Source: Hyphomonadaceae bacterium (lineage in GTDB: Bacteria > Pseudomonadota > Alphaproteobacteria > Caulobacterales > Hyphomonadaceae). From it: DNA of 41,230 bases. The stretch lies in the NCBI GenBank assembly GCA_947474455.1, contig CANJIL010000025.1, forward strand, positions 1 to 41,230. Reading direction: 5' to 3'. Under the pieces are notes generated by a model. That model was not told the DNA's origin, searched no databases, and saw only the letters and a program-made list of their open reading frames with translations. Shown here in pieces: positions 32,060 through 41,151 of this stretch. The position numbers were made by a program, and so were the translations under genes. The stretch's first letter is position 1; the number at the start of each line of letters is the position of its first letter.

Positions 32060-34395
32060 CCGCGGCTGTCGCGTTTGCCGGCGGCCCGGCCTGATGGCTT
32101 GCCGCGAAATGGTTTGCCGCCGGGCTTTCCGCCAAAGGATTTCCCGAACGGCTTGTCGCTGCGCGCCTTGAACAGCTTGCTATCCCCCGGGACTTTCGGG
32201 CTGCGGGGTTTGAAACCGTCCGGCTTGCGATGTTCGCGGCGTTCACCCTGTGGGCGCTCGGCGCGGGCAGGAAGGCTGTCGTCCTCGGGCGACCATGTTC
32301 GCTTCGGCGTCTCGACGCCAATCGCCGCAATCTTGCCTTCCGCCCGCGCCGCATCACGGCGCTCACGGCGGTTGAGCCCGCTCGCATGCACAGCCGGCGG
32401 CCCCTTGGGTTGCGGCGGCTTCGACGACGCCAGCGCGGAGTACACAGGATCAGCCGCGAGCCGTGCGTTGTCCTTGTCGCGCTGCTGATGCCGCGCGGCG
32501 CGAGCCTCGTCACGGCCAGAGCGCTTGAAGTTTTCCCGGAGCGGCGGCGCATCGGTGCGCAGTTCGCGTTGCGGACGGTCGCCATATGCGCGCTTCTCGC
32601 GCGGCGGACGGTCGCCTAGGTCGCGCTTCGGACGATCCTCACGCGGCGCCCGATCCGCGCGCGGGCCATCGCCATCGCGACGGGCGCGCATTGGATGCGT
32701 CGTGTCGTTCGGTCCAGGGGCCACAGTCGGTTCGATATGGATCTTGTCGTCCTGCGTATCCTGCACTGCGATCGAGAAAGCCTCGGCGGCGTGGCTGACA
32801 ATCTCGAACTTGGTTTCAGTGCCGAAAATTCGTATCGGACCGATCTCGGCCTTGGTGATATGACCGACGCGGCAGATCAGCGGCAGGATCCATTTCGGAT
32901 CGGCATTGCGCTCGCGCCCCACATTGAGGCGGAACCAGACGCCATCGCCTTCCGAAGCGGTGAAACCTCGCTCGACGCGGCTGCGGGGAGCAGAACGTTC
33001 GCGCAGCTCGAAGGTGCGGGCTTCGCCGCCATTTTGCTTCTCGAAGTGTTGCGCATTGCGCATGCGGCCATCGTCCGAGACGTTTTCGGGCTCTGGCAGC
33101 TCGTTGCGCAGCAGACCGATCAGCGCGGAGGCGAGTTTCTCGGCCGGATGGTGCTCGGTAAGCTGCCGGGCGAGTTCCTGATCGTCGTCGGAGACGGTGA
33201 CGTTGAGCGAGGGATGCTCAAGCAGGCGTTTGCGGTCCCGCGCGCGGATTTCGTCGGCGGTAGGCGGCCCGCTCCAGGTCGCGTCGATATTGGCCGAGTG
33301 CAGCACCATCTCCGTGCGCCGCCGCTTGGTGTGGGTGACCAGCAGCACGGACACGCCCTTTTTGCCAGCACGTCCTGTGCGGCCGGACCGATGGAGGAGC
33401 GTGGCCTTATTTGTCGGCAGATCGGCATGGATGACGAGTCCAAGATCCGGCAGATCAAGGCCGCGGGCGGCGACGTCTGTAGCGACGCAGACCTTGGCGT
33501 GACCGTCCCTAAGCGATTGCAGGGCGTCGTTGCGCTCGCGCTGGTTCATCTCGCCGGAGAGGCCCACGGCATGGAAGCCGCGCTCGCGCAGGCTGGCGTG
33601 GAGGTGGCGCACGGCTTCGCGGGTAGCGCAGAAAACGAGAGCGCCGCCAGCTTCGAAGTAGCGCAGCACGTTAACGACGGCGCGTTCGGTATCGCCAGGC
33701 GAGATGCGCAAGGCGCGGTAGTCGATGTCGCCATGCGGTTCGGTGGCGCTGGTGGTGTCGATGCGGACGGCGTCGCGCTGGTAATTCTTGGCCAGCATGG
33801 CGATGCCGCGCGCGATGGTGGCGGAGAACAGCAGCGTGCGGCGGGTTTCGGCGTTGGTCGCGTCAAGCAGCGTTTCAAGCTCCTCGCGGAAGCCCAGATC
33901 GAGCATCTCATCAGCTTCGTCCAGCACGGCGACTTTCAGGCCAGATAGATCGAGAAAGCCACGAGTGAGGTGGTCGCACAGGCGGCCTGGCGTGCCGATG
34001 ACAATGTGGGCGCCGCGAGAGAGCTGCTGCTGTTCGGCTCGCACGCTCATGCCGCCGACGCACTGCACGATACGGGCGTTGGTGTCGGCGTAGAGCCATT
34101 CGAACTCACGGCTGATCTGCATCGCCAGTTCGCGCGTGGGCGCGATGATTAGGGCGAGCGGCTGCTGGCCCGGCGGGGCGAAGCGCTCGTTCTTATCAAG
34201 GAGGGTCGAGGCAAGCGCGAGGCCGAAGGCTACGGTCTTGCCCGAGCCGGTCTGGGCAGAGACCAGCATGTCGGCGTTGGGCCGTGCGGCATTCTGGTCA
34301 GCTTCGACGACAGCGAGCTGAACCGGCGTCGGCTCGGAATAGCCGCGCGCGGAAAGGGCGCGGTCGAGCGCGGGATGAACGGCGGGAAAGGGCAT
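32056..34395 (-). CDS. DEAD-box RNA helicase with DbpA-type RNA-binding domain
   Basis: 779 residues from ATG 34393-34395; an in-frame start at 34479 would add 28 residues of low complexity. All helicase motifs are present: Q motif (GYSEPTPVQ), AQTGSGKT 47-54, PTREL, TPGR, DEAD 159-162, SAT 191-193, [10 protein letters not shown] and HRSGRTGR 335-342. A DbpA RNA-binding domain lies at about 484-558 ([20 protein letters not shown]). The last 200 or so residues are a basic, disordered tail ending in Gly/Lys/Arg repeats ([17 protein letters not shown]). It unwinds RNA in the cytoplasm; DeaD/DbpA-like enzymes act in ribosome assembly and cold adaptation. The specific target is unknown. Confidence 0.93.
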   Translation of the reverse strand: MPFPAVHPALDRALSARGYSEPTPVQLAVVEADQNAARPNADMLVSAQTGSGKTVAFGLALASTLLDKNERFAPPGQQPLALIIAPTRELAMQISREFEWLYADTNARIVQCVGGMSVRAEQQQLSRGAHIVIGTPGRLCDHLTRGFLDLSGLKVAVLDEADEMLDLGFREELETLLDATNAETRRTLLFSATIARGIAMLAKNYQRDAVRIDTTSATEPHGDIDYRALRISPGDTERAVVNVLRYFEAGGALVFCATREAVRHLHASLRERGFHAVGLSGEMNQRERNDALQSLRDGHAKVCVATDVAARGLDLPDLGLVIHADLPTNKATLLHRSGRTGRAGKKGVSVLLVTHTKRRRTEMVLHSANIDATWSGPPTADEIRARDRKRLLEHPSLNVTVSDDDQELARQLTEHHPAEKLASALIGLLRNELPEPENVSDDGRMRNAQHFEKQNGGEARTFELRERSAPRSRVERGFTASEGDGVWFRLNVGRERNADPKWILPLICRVGHITKAEIGPIRIFGTETKFEIVSHAAEAFSIAVQDTQDDKIHIEPTVAPGPNDTTHPMRARRDGDGPRADRAPREDRPKRDLGDRPPREKRAYGDRPQRELRTDAPPLRENFKRSGRDEARAARHQQRDKDNARLAADPVYSALASSKPPQPKGPPAVHASGLNRRERRDAARAEGKIAAIGVETPKRTWSPEDDSLPARAERPQGERREHRKPDGFKPRSPKVPGDSKLFKARSDKPFGKSFGGKPGGKPFRGKPSGRAAGKRDSRG

Positions 34396-34533
34396 TGGAG
34401 GTCGTTTCGATAGGGCGGGCCGTCCCGGTTGCGGGGACCAGTGCGCAGGTGGGGAGGCCGGGTCTGGCGCGCGTGCCATACAGCAATTGTGGATAAAAGC
34501 CAGCGGACAAAACGCAGATGCAGCAAAGCCGCA

Positions 34534-35235
34534 TCAGACTACGGCGCCAAAAAGGCGTCCGATCCCCGCTGTGACCAACATCGCCATGGCACCCCAAAAA
34601 ACCACCCTTAAAACAGATTTCCAGATATTTGCACCGCCGGTGCGAGCCCCAAGGAAGCCCAGGAGAGCAAGGAAAGCGATCGAGGCTCCGCCGACCAAGA
34701 GTTCCAGCCCGCTGGCCGGCGCGACCAGAACGATGAGTAACGGCAGCGCAGCGCCAACAGAGAAAGTGATTGAAGAGGTGATCGCCGCCCGCACTGGTTG
34801 GGCGGTTGTGTACTCGGAGATTCCTAGTTCGTCGCGCGCATGAGCCTTGAGTGCATCCTTCGCCATGAGCTGGTCGGCGACCTGACGCGCCAGATGGGGA
34901 TCGAGGCCGCGGTCGATGTATATCTGCGTCAGCTCCTGTTTTTCCATGTCCGGGCTGTCGGCTAGCTCGCGGGTCTCGCGGGCGAGGTCGGCCTTTTCCG
35001 TATCCGACTGCGAGCTGACCGAGACATACTCGCCTGCAGCCATCGACATTGCGCCTGCGACAAGGCCGGCGGCGCCAGCGACGAGAATGGCGCCGCGATC
35101 TGTTCCCGCGGCGGCGACTCCGACAATCAGACTGGCGGTTGAAACGATGCCGTCATTGGCCCCAAGCACGGCGGCGCGCAGCCAACCTATGCGCGCAACA
35201 GCATGGCGTTCGATATGGGGCTTAGTACGGGGCAA
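34534..35235 (-). CDS. VIT family Fe2+/Mn2+ transporter
   Basis: 233 residues. The VIT1/CCC1 family moves iron or manganese across membranes. The first helix carries the signature WLRAAVLGANDGIVSTASL. It is followed by AAGLVAGAMSMAAGEYVSVS, a cytoplasmic metal-binding helical region (EKQELTQIYIDRGLDPHLA), and three C-terminal helices. The start is a TTG at 35233-35235: AAGGA lies six to seven bases upstream and the reading begins right before the conserved N-terminus (PHIERHAVARIGWLR). The next in-frame ATG would cut into the domain. Inner-membrane location and metal efflux or storage are inferred from the family. Confidence 0.9.
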   Translation of the reverse strand: MPRTKPHIERHAVARIGWLRAAVLGANDGIVSTASLIVGVAAAGTDRGAILVAGAAGLVAGAMSMAAGEYVSVSSQSDTEKADLARETRELADSPDMEKQELTQIYIDRGLDPHLARQVADQLMAKDALKAHARDELGISEYTTAQPVRAAITSSITFSVGAALPLLIVLVAPASGLELLVGGASIAFLALLGFLGARTGGANIWKSVLRVVFWGAMAMLVTAGIGRLFGAVV

Positions 35236-35303
35236 AGCGTTTCCTTGCGGTCCGCGAATTGGGGCGCGTCAGCAGACTAGCGCATTGAGATGGATCAAGC
35301 GAA

Positions 35304-35900
35304 CTACTGGACTTCGTCCGAGTCCCATACGCCTCGGACGGCGATGTCGCTCTCGACCCCGATATTGTACCAGGCGAGACGGTCCTTCGAAGCGTTAACG
35401 ATGATGAAGTGCTCGTGCGGCTTCATCGCCACGGTCAGCTGGTTGCGAAGCTGCTGGACGGTCTGCTTGGAGCGCAGGACCCACATGTCGCCCGCGGCGC
35501 GGGTCATTTTGCCAGCTTCGCGCAGGACGCGCTCGAACCGGTCATTGCCGGAGAGCAGGCGGGCGGCGATGAAATAGTTGCAGACGGGAACTTCGGTTTC
35601 GCCGGCGTCGAGGCGCGGATCGCCAAACTTGCGTTTCCGGGGGCCTTTGAAGTCCCAGCGGAGGTTGGGGTGATGGTCCGCGCGGTGGAAATCGGTGTCG
35701 ACGCCGCAGGCGATGAAGGTGCCGGCCTGGACGCGGCCCTCTTTCAGGAAGTCGATCAGGCGGGAGCGGGGATAAGGGCCATAGATCTTGTCGGCAATCT
35801 TAATGCGCCACTTCACGCTTTCAAAAGGGGGTGGCGGCGTGTCCAACCCCTCTTCGTCGCCCGTCCCCACGGGCTCTCTGAGTTCAAGCGTGTCGCTCAT
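35304..35900 (-). CDS. GYF_2-domain protein of unknown function
   Basis: 198 residues, soluble. Residues about 31-65 (WRIKIADKIYGPYPRSRLID then FLKEGRVQAGTFIACG) look like a GYF_2 domain, a small module found in bacterial proteins near membranes and secretion-linked genes. The rest (VPVCNYFIAARLLSGNDRFE, MWVLRSKQTVQQLRNQLTV, FIIVNASKDRLAWYNIGVES) is conserved-looking but I do not recognise it. There is no signal peptide. ATG 35898-35900 is the only good start, though its binding site is weak. It is divergent from the enoyl-CoA hydratase gene 81 bases away and 68 bases upstream of the VIT gene on the same strand. Confidence 0.7.
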   Translation of the reverse strand: MSDTLELREPVGTGDEEGLDTPPPPFESVKWRIKIADKIYGPYPRSRLIDFLKEGRVQAGTFIACGVDTDFHRADHHPNLRWDFKGPRKRKFGDPRLDAGETEVPVCNYFIAARLLSGNDRFERVLREAGKMTRAAGDMWVLRSKQTVQQLRNQLTVAMKPHEHFIIVNASKDRLAWYNIGVESDIAVRGVWDSDEVQ

Positions 35901-35981
35901 AGAACAGCGTGTTCCGCAAACCCCTCTTTACCTTTACTTGTAGGGCAGGCCACCTTGTCCAAAGGTTAAGCGGAGCCGCCC

Positions 35982-36770
35982 ATGAGCGCCTACGAATTCA
36001 TAAAGACCGAGGTGGATGGTCGGCTTTTCATCGTCACGATCAACCGCCCGGACCAGCTGAATTGCCTGCATCCCATGGCAAATGCCGAGATGGGGCGGGC
36101 CTTCGACTCGTTCGCGGCCGATCCAGAACTGTGGGTCGCGATCGTCACCGGGGCTGGTGAAAGGGCGTTCTCGGCAGGCAATGACCTGAAATTTGCCGCA
36201 TCCGGGCAGAAGTCTCCCGTGCCGATGCCAGCTTCCGGGTTCGGCGGACTGACGTCGCGCTATGACCTGTTCAAACCGGTGATAGCGGCGGTGAACGGGT
36301 TCGCGATGGGCGGCGGGTTCGAGATTGCCTTGGCGACCGACATCATCATCGCGGCGGAGAACGCGAAGTTCGCGCTGCCGGAACCGCGCGTCGGTTTCGC
36401 TGCGCTGGCGTCTGGCATGCACCGGCTTCCGCGGCAGGTGCCGCTGAAGAAGGCGATGGGCATGATGCTCACGGGACGGACGGTCGAAGCAAAGGAGGGC
36501 AAGGAGATTGGCTTCGTCACCGAAGTCGTGCCGCATAGCAAGGCGCTGGAGGAGGCCAAGCGTTGGGCGTCTATGATCCTCGAATGCTCGCCGATGGCGA
36601 TCCGCTCGACAAAGGAAACGGTGGTCAAGGGACTCGATATTGCGAATTTCCAGCAGGCCTTCGAAACCAAGGTTCCGGGTATCGCCAAGCTGCTGGCTTC
36701 GGCGGATCACAAGGAAGGCCCGCGCGCCTTCGCCGAAAAGCGCAAACCGGTATGGAAGAATGAGGTCTGA
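35982..36770 (+). CDS. Enoyl-CoA hydratase/isomerase family protein
   Basis: 262 residues, standard crotonase length. These enzymes hydrate or isomerise enoyl-CoA in fatty-acid and amino-acid breakdown. The oxyanion-hole motifs are FSAGNDLKFAA and GFAMGGGFE. Both catalytic glutamates are present: E114 (GGGFEIAL) and E134 (LPEPRVGFAA), so true hydratase activity is plausible. ATG 35982 has GCGGAG upstream. The gene for a Mph-like kinase follows 39 bases downstream and may be in the same transcript. The sequence does not show whether the substrate is a short-chain or branched acyl-CoA; a role with valine catabolism is possible but the genes are far apart. Confidence 0.9.
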   Translation: MSAYEFIKTEVDGRLFIVTINRPDQLNCLHPMANAEMGRAFDSFAADPELWVAIVTGAGERAFSAGNDLKFAASGQKSPVPMPASGFGGLTSRYDLFKPVIAAVNGFAMGGGFEIALATDIIIAAENAKFALPEPRVGFAALASGMHRLPRQVPLKKAMGMMLTGRTVEAKEGKEIGFVTEVVPHSKALEEAKRWASMILECSPMAIRSTKETVVKGLDIANFQQAFETKVPGIAKLLASADHKEGPRAFAEKRKPVWKNEV

Positions 36771-36809
36771 CTTGCGATTGACGCGGGCTGGGGCCAGCGG
36801 AGTATCGCG

Positions 36810-37745
36810 ATGACGTCTGCGCCTGACTTTGCGCAACTTGCCGCCGCCCACGGCATCGAACTCGACAAGGACGCCTCCATGCTGCGTGTGGGCGGCGCGG
36901 ACGACGAGTATTTCGGCGCGACGGCTCGCGATGCCTCCGGTGCCTACTGGATGCTGCGTGCGCCGCGGCGCGGTGATGTGCAGCTCGCTGGACGGCAGGA
37001 AGCCGTCGCACTCGATTTTGTGCGCGGCAAGGTTCCCATCGTCGTGCCGGCCTGGCAAGTGCATACGGACGAGCTGATCGCCTATCGCGTACTGCCCGGG
37101 GTGCCGGCGGCGGAGGTCGATCCACTGATGGGCGAACTCATCTGGCGCCTGCCGCAGGGCCGTGTGCCTGAGACGTTCAACGACAGCCTCGCCGCCGTGA
37201 TGTCTAAGCTGCACGGGCTGGATATCGTGGCTGCTGAAGCGGCGGGCATCCCGGCCGTGACCGCGGATATCTTGCGCACGCGGATGAGGCTGCGCACAGA
37301 GGAGTGCAACTCGCTCGCGCCTGTTCCAGAGAAGCTATGGGGGCTCTGGCAGAGATGGATAGAAGGCGATGCATTCTGGCCGTCGCATGTCGCGCTGGTG
37401 AATGGCGACATCTATCATCCGCACCTGTTCGTCGATTCCGACTACCGCGTGGTCGGTGTCGATGACTGGTCAGGCGCGGAAATAACGGATCCCGCCACCG
37501 ATTTCTCGCTCTACTTTGCTGCGGCCGGCCGAGAGGCGCTGGAGGATCTGCTGCGCCGCTACGAGCGGGAAGGCGGGCGCACATGGGCGCGCATGGCTGA
37601 TCAGGCTGAGATGTACTACTGGGCCAGCCCGGTGCGCTTCGCCGCTTACGCCATGAAGACGGGTGATCTCTCACACCTGATGAACGTGAAGAACATGGTT
37701 CACCGCTACGCGTCGATGCTGGAAGACAGCGGTTACGAAAACTAA
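36810..37745 (+). CDS. APH-fold phosphotransferase, macrolide 2'-phosphotransferase-like
   Basis: 311 residues. The kinase fold is shown by YWMLRAPRRGD (ATP-binding beta strand), MSKLHGLD, the catalytic loop NGDIYHPHLFVD with D200, and the metal-binding VDDWSGAEITDP (D218/D219). The GD-x-Y-x3-H form of the loop, with H205, is that of Mph enzymes, which phosphorylate macrolides at the 2'-hydroxyl. Here the usual histidine two residues before the catalytic aspartate is asparagine (N198). ATG 36810 has GCGGAG eight bases upstream. Chromosomal members of this group in environmental bacteria often have unknown substrates, so resistance is not proven. Confidence 0.82.
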   Translation: MTSAPDFAQLAAAHGIELDKDASMLRVGGADDEYFGATARDASGAYWMLRAPRRGDVQLAGRQEAVALDFVRGKVPIVVPAWQVHTDELIAYRVLPGVPAAEVDPLMGELIWRLPQGRVPETFNDSLAAVMSKLHGLDIVAAEAAGIPAVTADILRTRMRLRTEECNSLAPVPEKLWGLWQRWIEGDAFWPSHVALVNGDIYHPHLFVDSDYRVVGVDDWSGAEITDPATDFSLYFAAAGREALEDLLRRYEREGGRTWARMADQAEMYYWASPVRFAAYAMKTGDLSHLMNVKNMVHRYASMLEDSGYEN

Positions 37746-37760
37746 CTCGGAGGTCGGGAC

Positions 37761-38369
37761 CTACGGGTTGTCATTTCCGTGCAGCGTGCGGAAGTCTACT
37801 GCAAAGCCGCCCTCGATGTAACGCACGCAGGCGCCGGAGCGTTCGCCGATCTGGACGTGGTCGCCGATCATGGGTCGGGGACCAGCTGTTCGGAGGGCGA
37901 CGCCAAAGATCGAGACGTCCGCAACGGCGCAGGCGATGGACACGCCATTGCCGTATTTCGCGATGACCTGGCCGCCGCCGGGCCGGCGTTCGCCTTCACG
38001 ATCGTCGGTTAGGCCGAGGCGGTCCTTGTTGATCAGCCAGGTCAGCTGATCCGAAATCTTGTCGCGCTTGCGCGGCGGCACCTTGAACGCGACCGCATAG
38101 CCGATCTCGCTGAGCACGCGGACGACAACGCCTTCGACGCGGCCGATCCCATCTATGTAAAGGACGAGGTTTTCGTCCTTTCGGAGGGAGCGGGCGAGGT
38201 TGATGCGGAGGCCTCCGGCGCAGACATCGACGGTGGTGCAGGTGAATTCCTCACCATCGCCTGTGAGGCCGCGCACGCGCACGCTCCACATGACGCGCCG
38301 GTGCTTCCGCCGGTCGTGGCCTTCGGTGCGCCGGATCGACGGCTTTTCGACTGCTTGCGCCAACTGCAT
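37761..38369 (-). CDS. Double PilZ-domain protein (c-di-GMP receptor candidate)
   Basis: 202 residues. The first PilZ domain starts DRRKHRRVMWSVRVRGL and holds VDVCAGGLRINLA, close to the RxxxR and D/NxSxxG c-di-GMP motifs, with cysteine in place of the usual serine. The second (GQVIAKYGNGVSIACAVADV, then SIFGVALRTAGPRP) has ADVSIFG but lacks a clear RxxxR. PilZ proteins bind cyclic di-GMP and control motility, stalk or surface functions. ATG 38367-38369 has GAGG six bases upstream. It is convergent with the Mph-like gene and is followed upstream by the PAS gene on the same strand, 199 bases away. Confidence 0.85.
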   Translation of the reverse strand: MQLAQAVEKPSIRRTEGHDRRKHRRVMWSVRVRGLTGDGEEFTCTTVDVCAGGLRINLARSLRKDENLVLYIDGIGRVEGVVVRVLSEIGYAVAFKVPPRKRDKISDQLTWLINKDRLGLTDDREGERRPGGGQVIAKYGNGVSIACAVADVSIFGVALRTAGPRPMIGDHVQIGERSGACVRYIEGGFAVDFRTLHGNDNP

Positions 38370-38568
38370 TGGTTGCCTCGAGCGCGGAGCGGGAGATCTG
38401 CAGCTGCCAAGGTTAACGTAACAATGGTTTACAAGCCCTTGCGGAGAGGAGTTGGCTGCTGCGCGGGCGGGGTCTTGCGACCGTCCGGCGGGTTGCGCGG
38501 CGCCGGACTGCGTTTGGTCAGTTCAGGGTGCTGGCGTGACGGGCAGTAGGGCGGTGGCGGCTTGCGGG

Positions 38569-39117
38569 TCACCGGGAGCTGACGATCCTGACGGCCGGCT
38601 GAAATGCAGGAGCTGGCGGGAAGATCGCCAGGGCCTGGAGCCGACGGAGCGGCCGGCCGCCGAGCGTGTCTTCGGGCGTCATGGTCTGGCAGAGCCCCAG
38701 GAAGCGGACTTCCGCACCGGGCCGGTCATAAAGCGGGGCCAGGACGAATTCGAGTTCGACGCGTTTGCCGACCAGCGTTTCGCCGCGGGCGTGGATCAGG
38801 GCTGGACCGCGATCGACGGCCGCAGTGATCAGCGCGGCGGCGACCAGGCGGCGGTCGGACTCGCTCCAGATCGACAGGAAATTGTGCTCGACCAGCTGGC
38901 GGCCGAACAGCTGTTCAATGGCATACCCGGCGCGGCGGAACGAATAGTCGCGCTCGGCGACCTGGTTAAGGACGAACAGGCGCCCGACCAGATCGGGATA
39001 GTCATCGGTTGTCGGGCTGTCCGGGCCATCTACCCCTTCTGACAGCCGACGCCAGGCGTCCAGGACGGCCCGGGTGTTCGGATGGGCTTTAAGCTCTTCC
39101 ATAGAAATCTTTGCCAC
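38569..39117 (-). CDS. PAS_5 domain sensory protein
   Basis: 182 residues. The layout matches the PAS_5 family common in alphaproteobacteria: N-terminal HPNTRAVLDAWRRLSEG, core VGRLFVLNQVAERDYSFRRA, GYAIEQLFGRQLVEHNFLSI and the RVELEFVLAPLYDRPG strand, then a short tail. No output domain is attached, so it must act through a partner. The start is uncertain: GTG 39115-39117 or ATG five codons later at 39100-39102; neither has a clear binding site. It is divergent from the cysteine-rich exported protein gene. Ligand and partner cannot be told; the PilZ gene downstream hints at cyclic-di-GMP-linked control. Confidence 0.82.
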   Translation of the reverse strand: MAKISMEELKAHPNTRAVLDAWRRLSEGVDGPDSPTTDDYPDLVGRLFVLNQVAERDYSFRRAGYAIEQLFGRQLVEHNFLSIWSESDRRLVAAALITAAVDRGPALIHARGETLVGKRVELEFVLAPLYDRPGAEVRFLGLCQTMTPEDTLGGRPLRRLQALAIFPPAPAFQPAVRIVSSR

Positions 39118-39282
39118 GCGCTACGTTCACCAGAATCCACCTGGCGCCGGGTAAACTCGCAATGCCCGGGCCATGAAGTGCGCTGCGAGAATTGCGTCCC
39201 GAAACTGAGCGTTTTCCCCCGCGAGGGGAGAAACAGGCCCGGCCTTTGCATCCCGGAAGGCGAGGCCTCGAGGAGACCTGAG

Positions 39283-40206
39283 ATGAGCGTTTCATGGCGA
39301 CACATGCTGGCGGGGGCCAGCATCGCGACGTTTGTCGCAACCATCGCGCTGACCGCGATGGGCCAGTGCAGCTCGTGCGCGCCGCCTTCACCTCCCCCGC
39401 CACCCCCCCTGGCCGGCAATTGCTGCCAGACGCCGCGCAGTCTCATCGTGAAAGTTCCCGGCGTGAACGTGGCCACCGCCAATGTGCGCGTCGGCGCGAC
39501 ATCGACCGTTGTCGCGGCGGCAGGCGTTTCTACCACATTGTCGTCGGGCGTAGTTACGTCCGGCGGCGGATCGGCCGGCGCGGGCGCCTTCATCGGCGGT
39601 GGCGGCGGCTATTACTCCAATCCGGGCGTAGCGCAGAGCACGATCAGCGGGCTCGCCGTTGATGGCGGCTATGAGACCAAGCTTGTCGAGGCCGCGATCG
39701 CAGGCACGGAAGAATACTGCATCGACATGATCGTCGAGGAGTTCAAGATGCGCCCCGTTCAGGCGATGTGCATCGACGGCCGCAACACGCCGCACCCGGC
39801 TTCGCGAGTCGATGGCGAGATGTCGGTGAGCGGCAACTATGACGGCGAACTCTACCGATGTGTCGCGGGCACGCACATGCAGGTGACAATGGGCGAGATG
39901 GTCGACGGCAAGGCGAACTTCGACACAGCCGAGGCGTTCTCGTGCGCCAAGGGCGAGGCGCTTTACCATTCACGCGGCGGCGTGCTGCAATGCCGCTTGC
40001 AAACGCCTGCGCGCAATTGCAACGAGCGTTCGCTGCTGAGGAAGTTCGGCCCGGGCGTGAAGCTGGTCAGCGTCCCGCTGAAGAAGACGATCTGCGAGCC
40101 GGCGACGCGTCAGACCATCACCAAGGTCATCAAGGAAGTGAAAGTCCCGCGCCCGATCGTGGCGGGCAATCTCGTGCTCGATGGCGGCGTCGGGCAGGGC
40201 TACTAG
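39283..40206 (+). CDS. Cysteine-rich exported or surface protein, unknown function
   Basis: 307 residues. I chose ATG 39283 because AGGAGA is six bases upstream and a signal or anchor helix follows (residues 8-27, MLAGASIATFVATIALTAMG). Next come a CSSC motif, a proline run (36-42) and CC at 47-48. A Val/Ala/Thr/Ser-rich repeat-like part follows (VPGVNVATANVRVGATSTVV), then a Gly-rich stretch (FIGGGGGYY). The C-terminal domain holds most of the remaining cysteines (C146, 163, 193, 221, 237, 246, 271). Eleven cysteines suggest disulfides outside the cytoplasm. I do not recognise a named family. Divergent from the PAS_5 gene with a 165-base gap. Confidence 0.7.
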   Translation: MSVSWRHMLAGASIATFVATIALTAMGQCSSCAPPSPPPPPPLAGNCCQTPRSLIVKVPGVNVATANVRVGATSTVVAAAGVSTTLSSGVVTSGGGSAGAGAFIGGGGGYYSNPGVAQSTISGLAVDGGYETKLVEAAIAGTEEYCIDMIVEEFKMRPVQAMCIDGRNTPHPASRVDGEMSVSGNYDGELYRCVAGTHMQVTMGEMVDGKANFDTAEAFSCAKGEALYHSRGGVLQCRLQTPARNCNERSLLRKFGPGVKLVSVPLKKTICEPATRQTITKVIKEVKVPRPIVAGNLVLDGGVGQGY

Positions 40207-40353
40207 GTCAATCTGAAGAGAGAGACGTTTGCGGGCAGTCAGCCTGGCGGCATCGCTTTGCGGATCGTCGCATTAGCCCAGCTTCACGATCTGTGCGCCT
40301 CCATCTTTGAATGATGAGCGTCATCTCACCTGCGAAGTGAGTACGCGCCGGCA

Positions 40354-40652
40354 ATGAACACCGATACAATCATCCTCTATGCAGGTTGGGCTGCGCTTGC
40401 GGGAGCGCTGATTCCCGTGATGGCTGCGCTGTAGGGATCGGTTGGCCGGACACTGCAGAGTCCGCTGCATGCCTCGTTGATCGCGGTGGGCACGGCTGTC
40501 GTTGCGGTGGGTGTCGTCCTCTCGTTGTTCGCGCCCGCGAAGCCGGCGGGCAAGCTGTTCGCAGCGGCGTCGCCTATGTATGGTTCGGCGGTATGGCCAC
40601 TGCGTTCTACGCGCAATGGCGCCGGCATAGTCCTGCTGCTCCACCCGCGTGA
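40354..40652 (+). pseudogene. YdcZ-type (DMT) transporter fragment, nonsense and frameshift
   Basis: ATG 40354 opens TIILYAGWAALAGALIPVMA, the typical first helix of YdcZ/DUF606 proteins. TAG at 40432-40434 stops it after 26 codons. The same frame continues with GSVGRTLQSPLHASLIAVGT and VVAVGVVLSLFAPAKPAGK, the expected second segment. A shift near 40575 then leads to WFGGMATAFYA, and the third and fourth helices are missing. The gene is therefore broken in three ways: stop, shift and 3' loss. The family consists of small four-to-five-helix inner-membrane transporters. Confidence 0.65.
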
Positions 40653-40794
40653 TGACGCTTCAAACTCGTGCAGAGCTGGCATGAATAGCTCACAGGCTTT
40701 GTGGCCATGCGGATGGTCCGACAACGGAGGAAATCAATCGCTCCGGAATGATGTTCGGACCGTGGCCTACATAATGATCGGGCCCGCATCTGCC

Positions 40795-41151
40795 CTATCG
40801 CGGCTTGGTGGACACGACTGGCAGCGATGAAGACAGGCCGCCATCGACCGCCAGTACCTGACCGTTGACATAGCTTGCATCGTCGCTGGCGAGAAACAGT
40901 GCGACCTTCGCGATTTCGTCCGGCTTGCCGGCGCGGTGGAGCGGATTGAGCTGGCCGATGCGTGCCTCGGTTCCCTTCTCGCGGGCGCGATCAAAGATCA
41001 TCTTCGTCATGTCCGTTTCGATGAGCCCCGGACAGATGCCGTTCACCCGGACGTTCGTGCCGGCGAGGCTATTGGCGGCAAGCGCGACGAGGGAAATCAC
41101 TCCGGCCTTCTGTTCCCCGTCACGGCCTTTGAGACAGACAGCGGCGTTTTG
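40795..41151 (-). pseudogene. Short-chain dehydrogenase, 5'-truncated
   Basis: The C-terminal third of an SDR is intact: [59 protein letters not shown] and [19 protein letters not shown]. In full-length relatives this is preceded by YSASKAG with the catalytic tyrosine and lysine. Here the lysine of KAG (41107-41109) is kept, but upstream the sequence becomes unrelated and an in-frame TAG appears at 41152-41154. The nucleotide-binding half is absent, so the piece cannot be an active enzyme. The break point near 41112 marks an insertion, deletion or rearrangement. Confidence 0.7.

Noticed and set aside
32695-33948. 417-codon plus-strand open frame
   Set aside because: Antisense to the DEAD-box helicase core motifs.
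35934-37214. 426-codon minus-strand open frame
   Set aside because: Antisense to the enoyl-CoA hydratase and Mph-like genes; His/Arg-rich with no family features.
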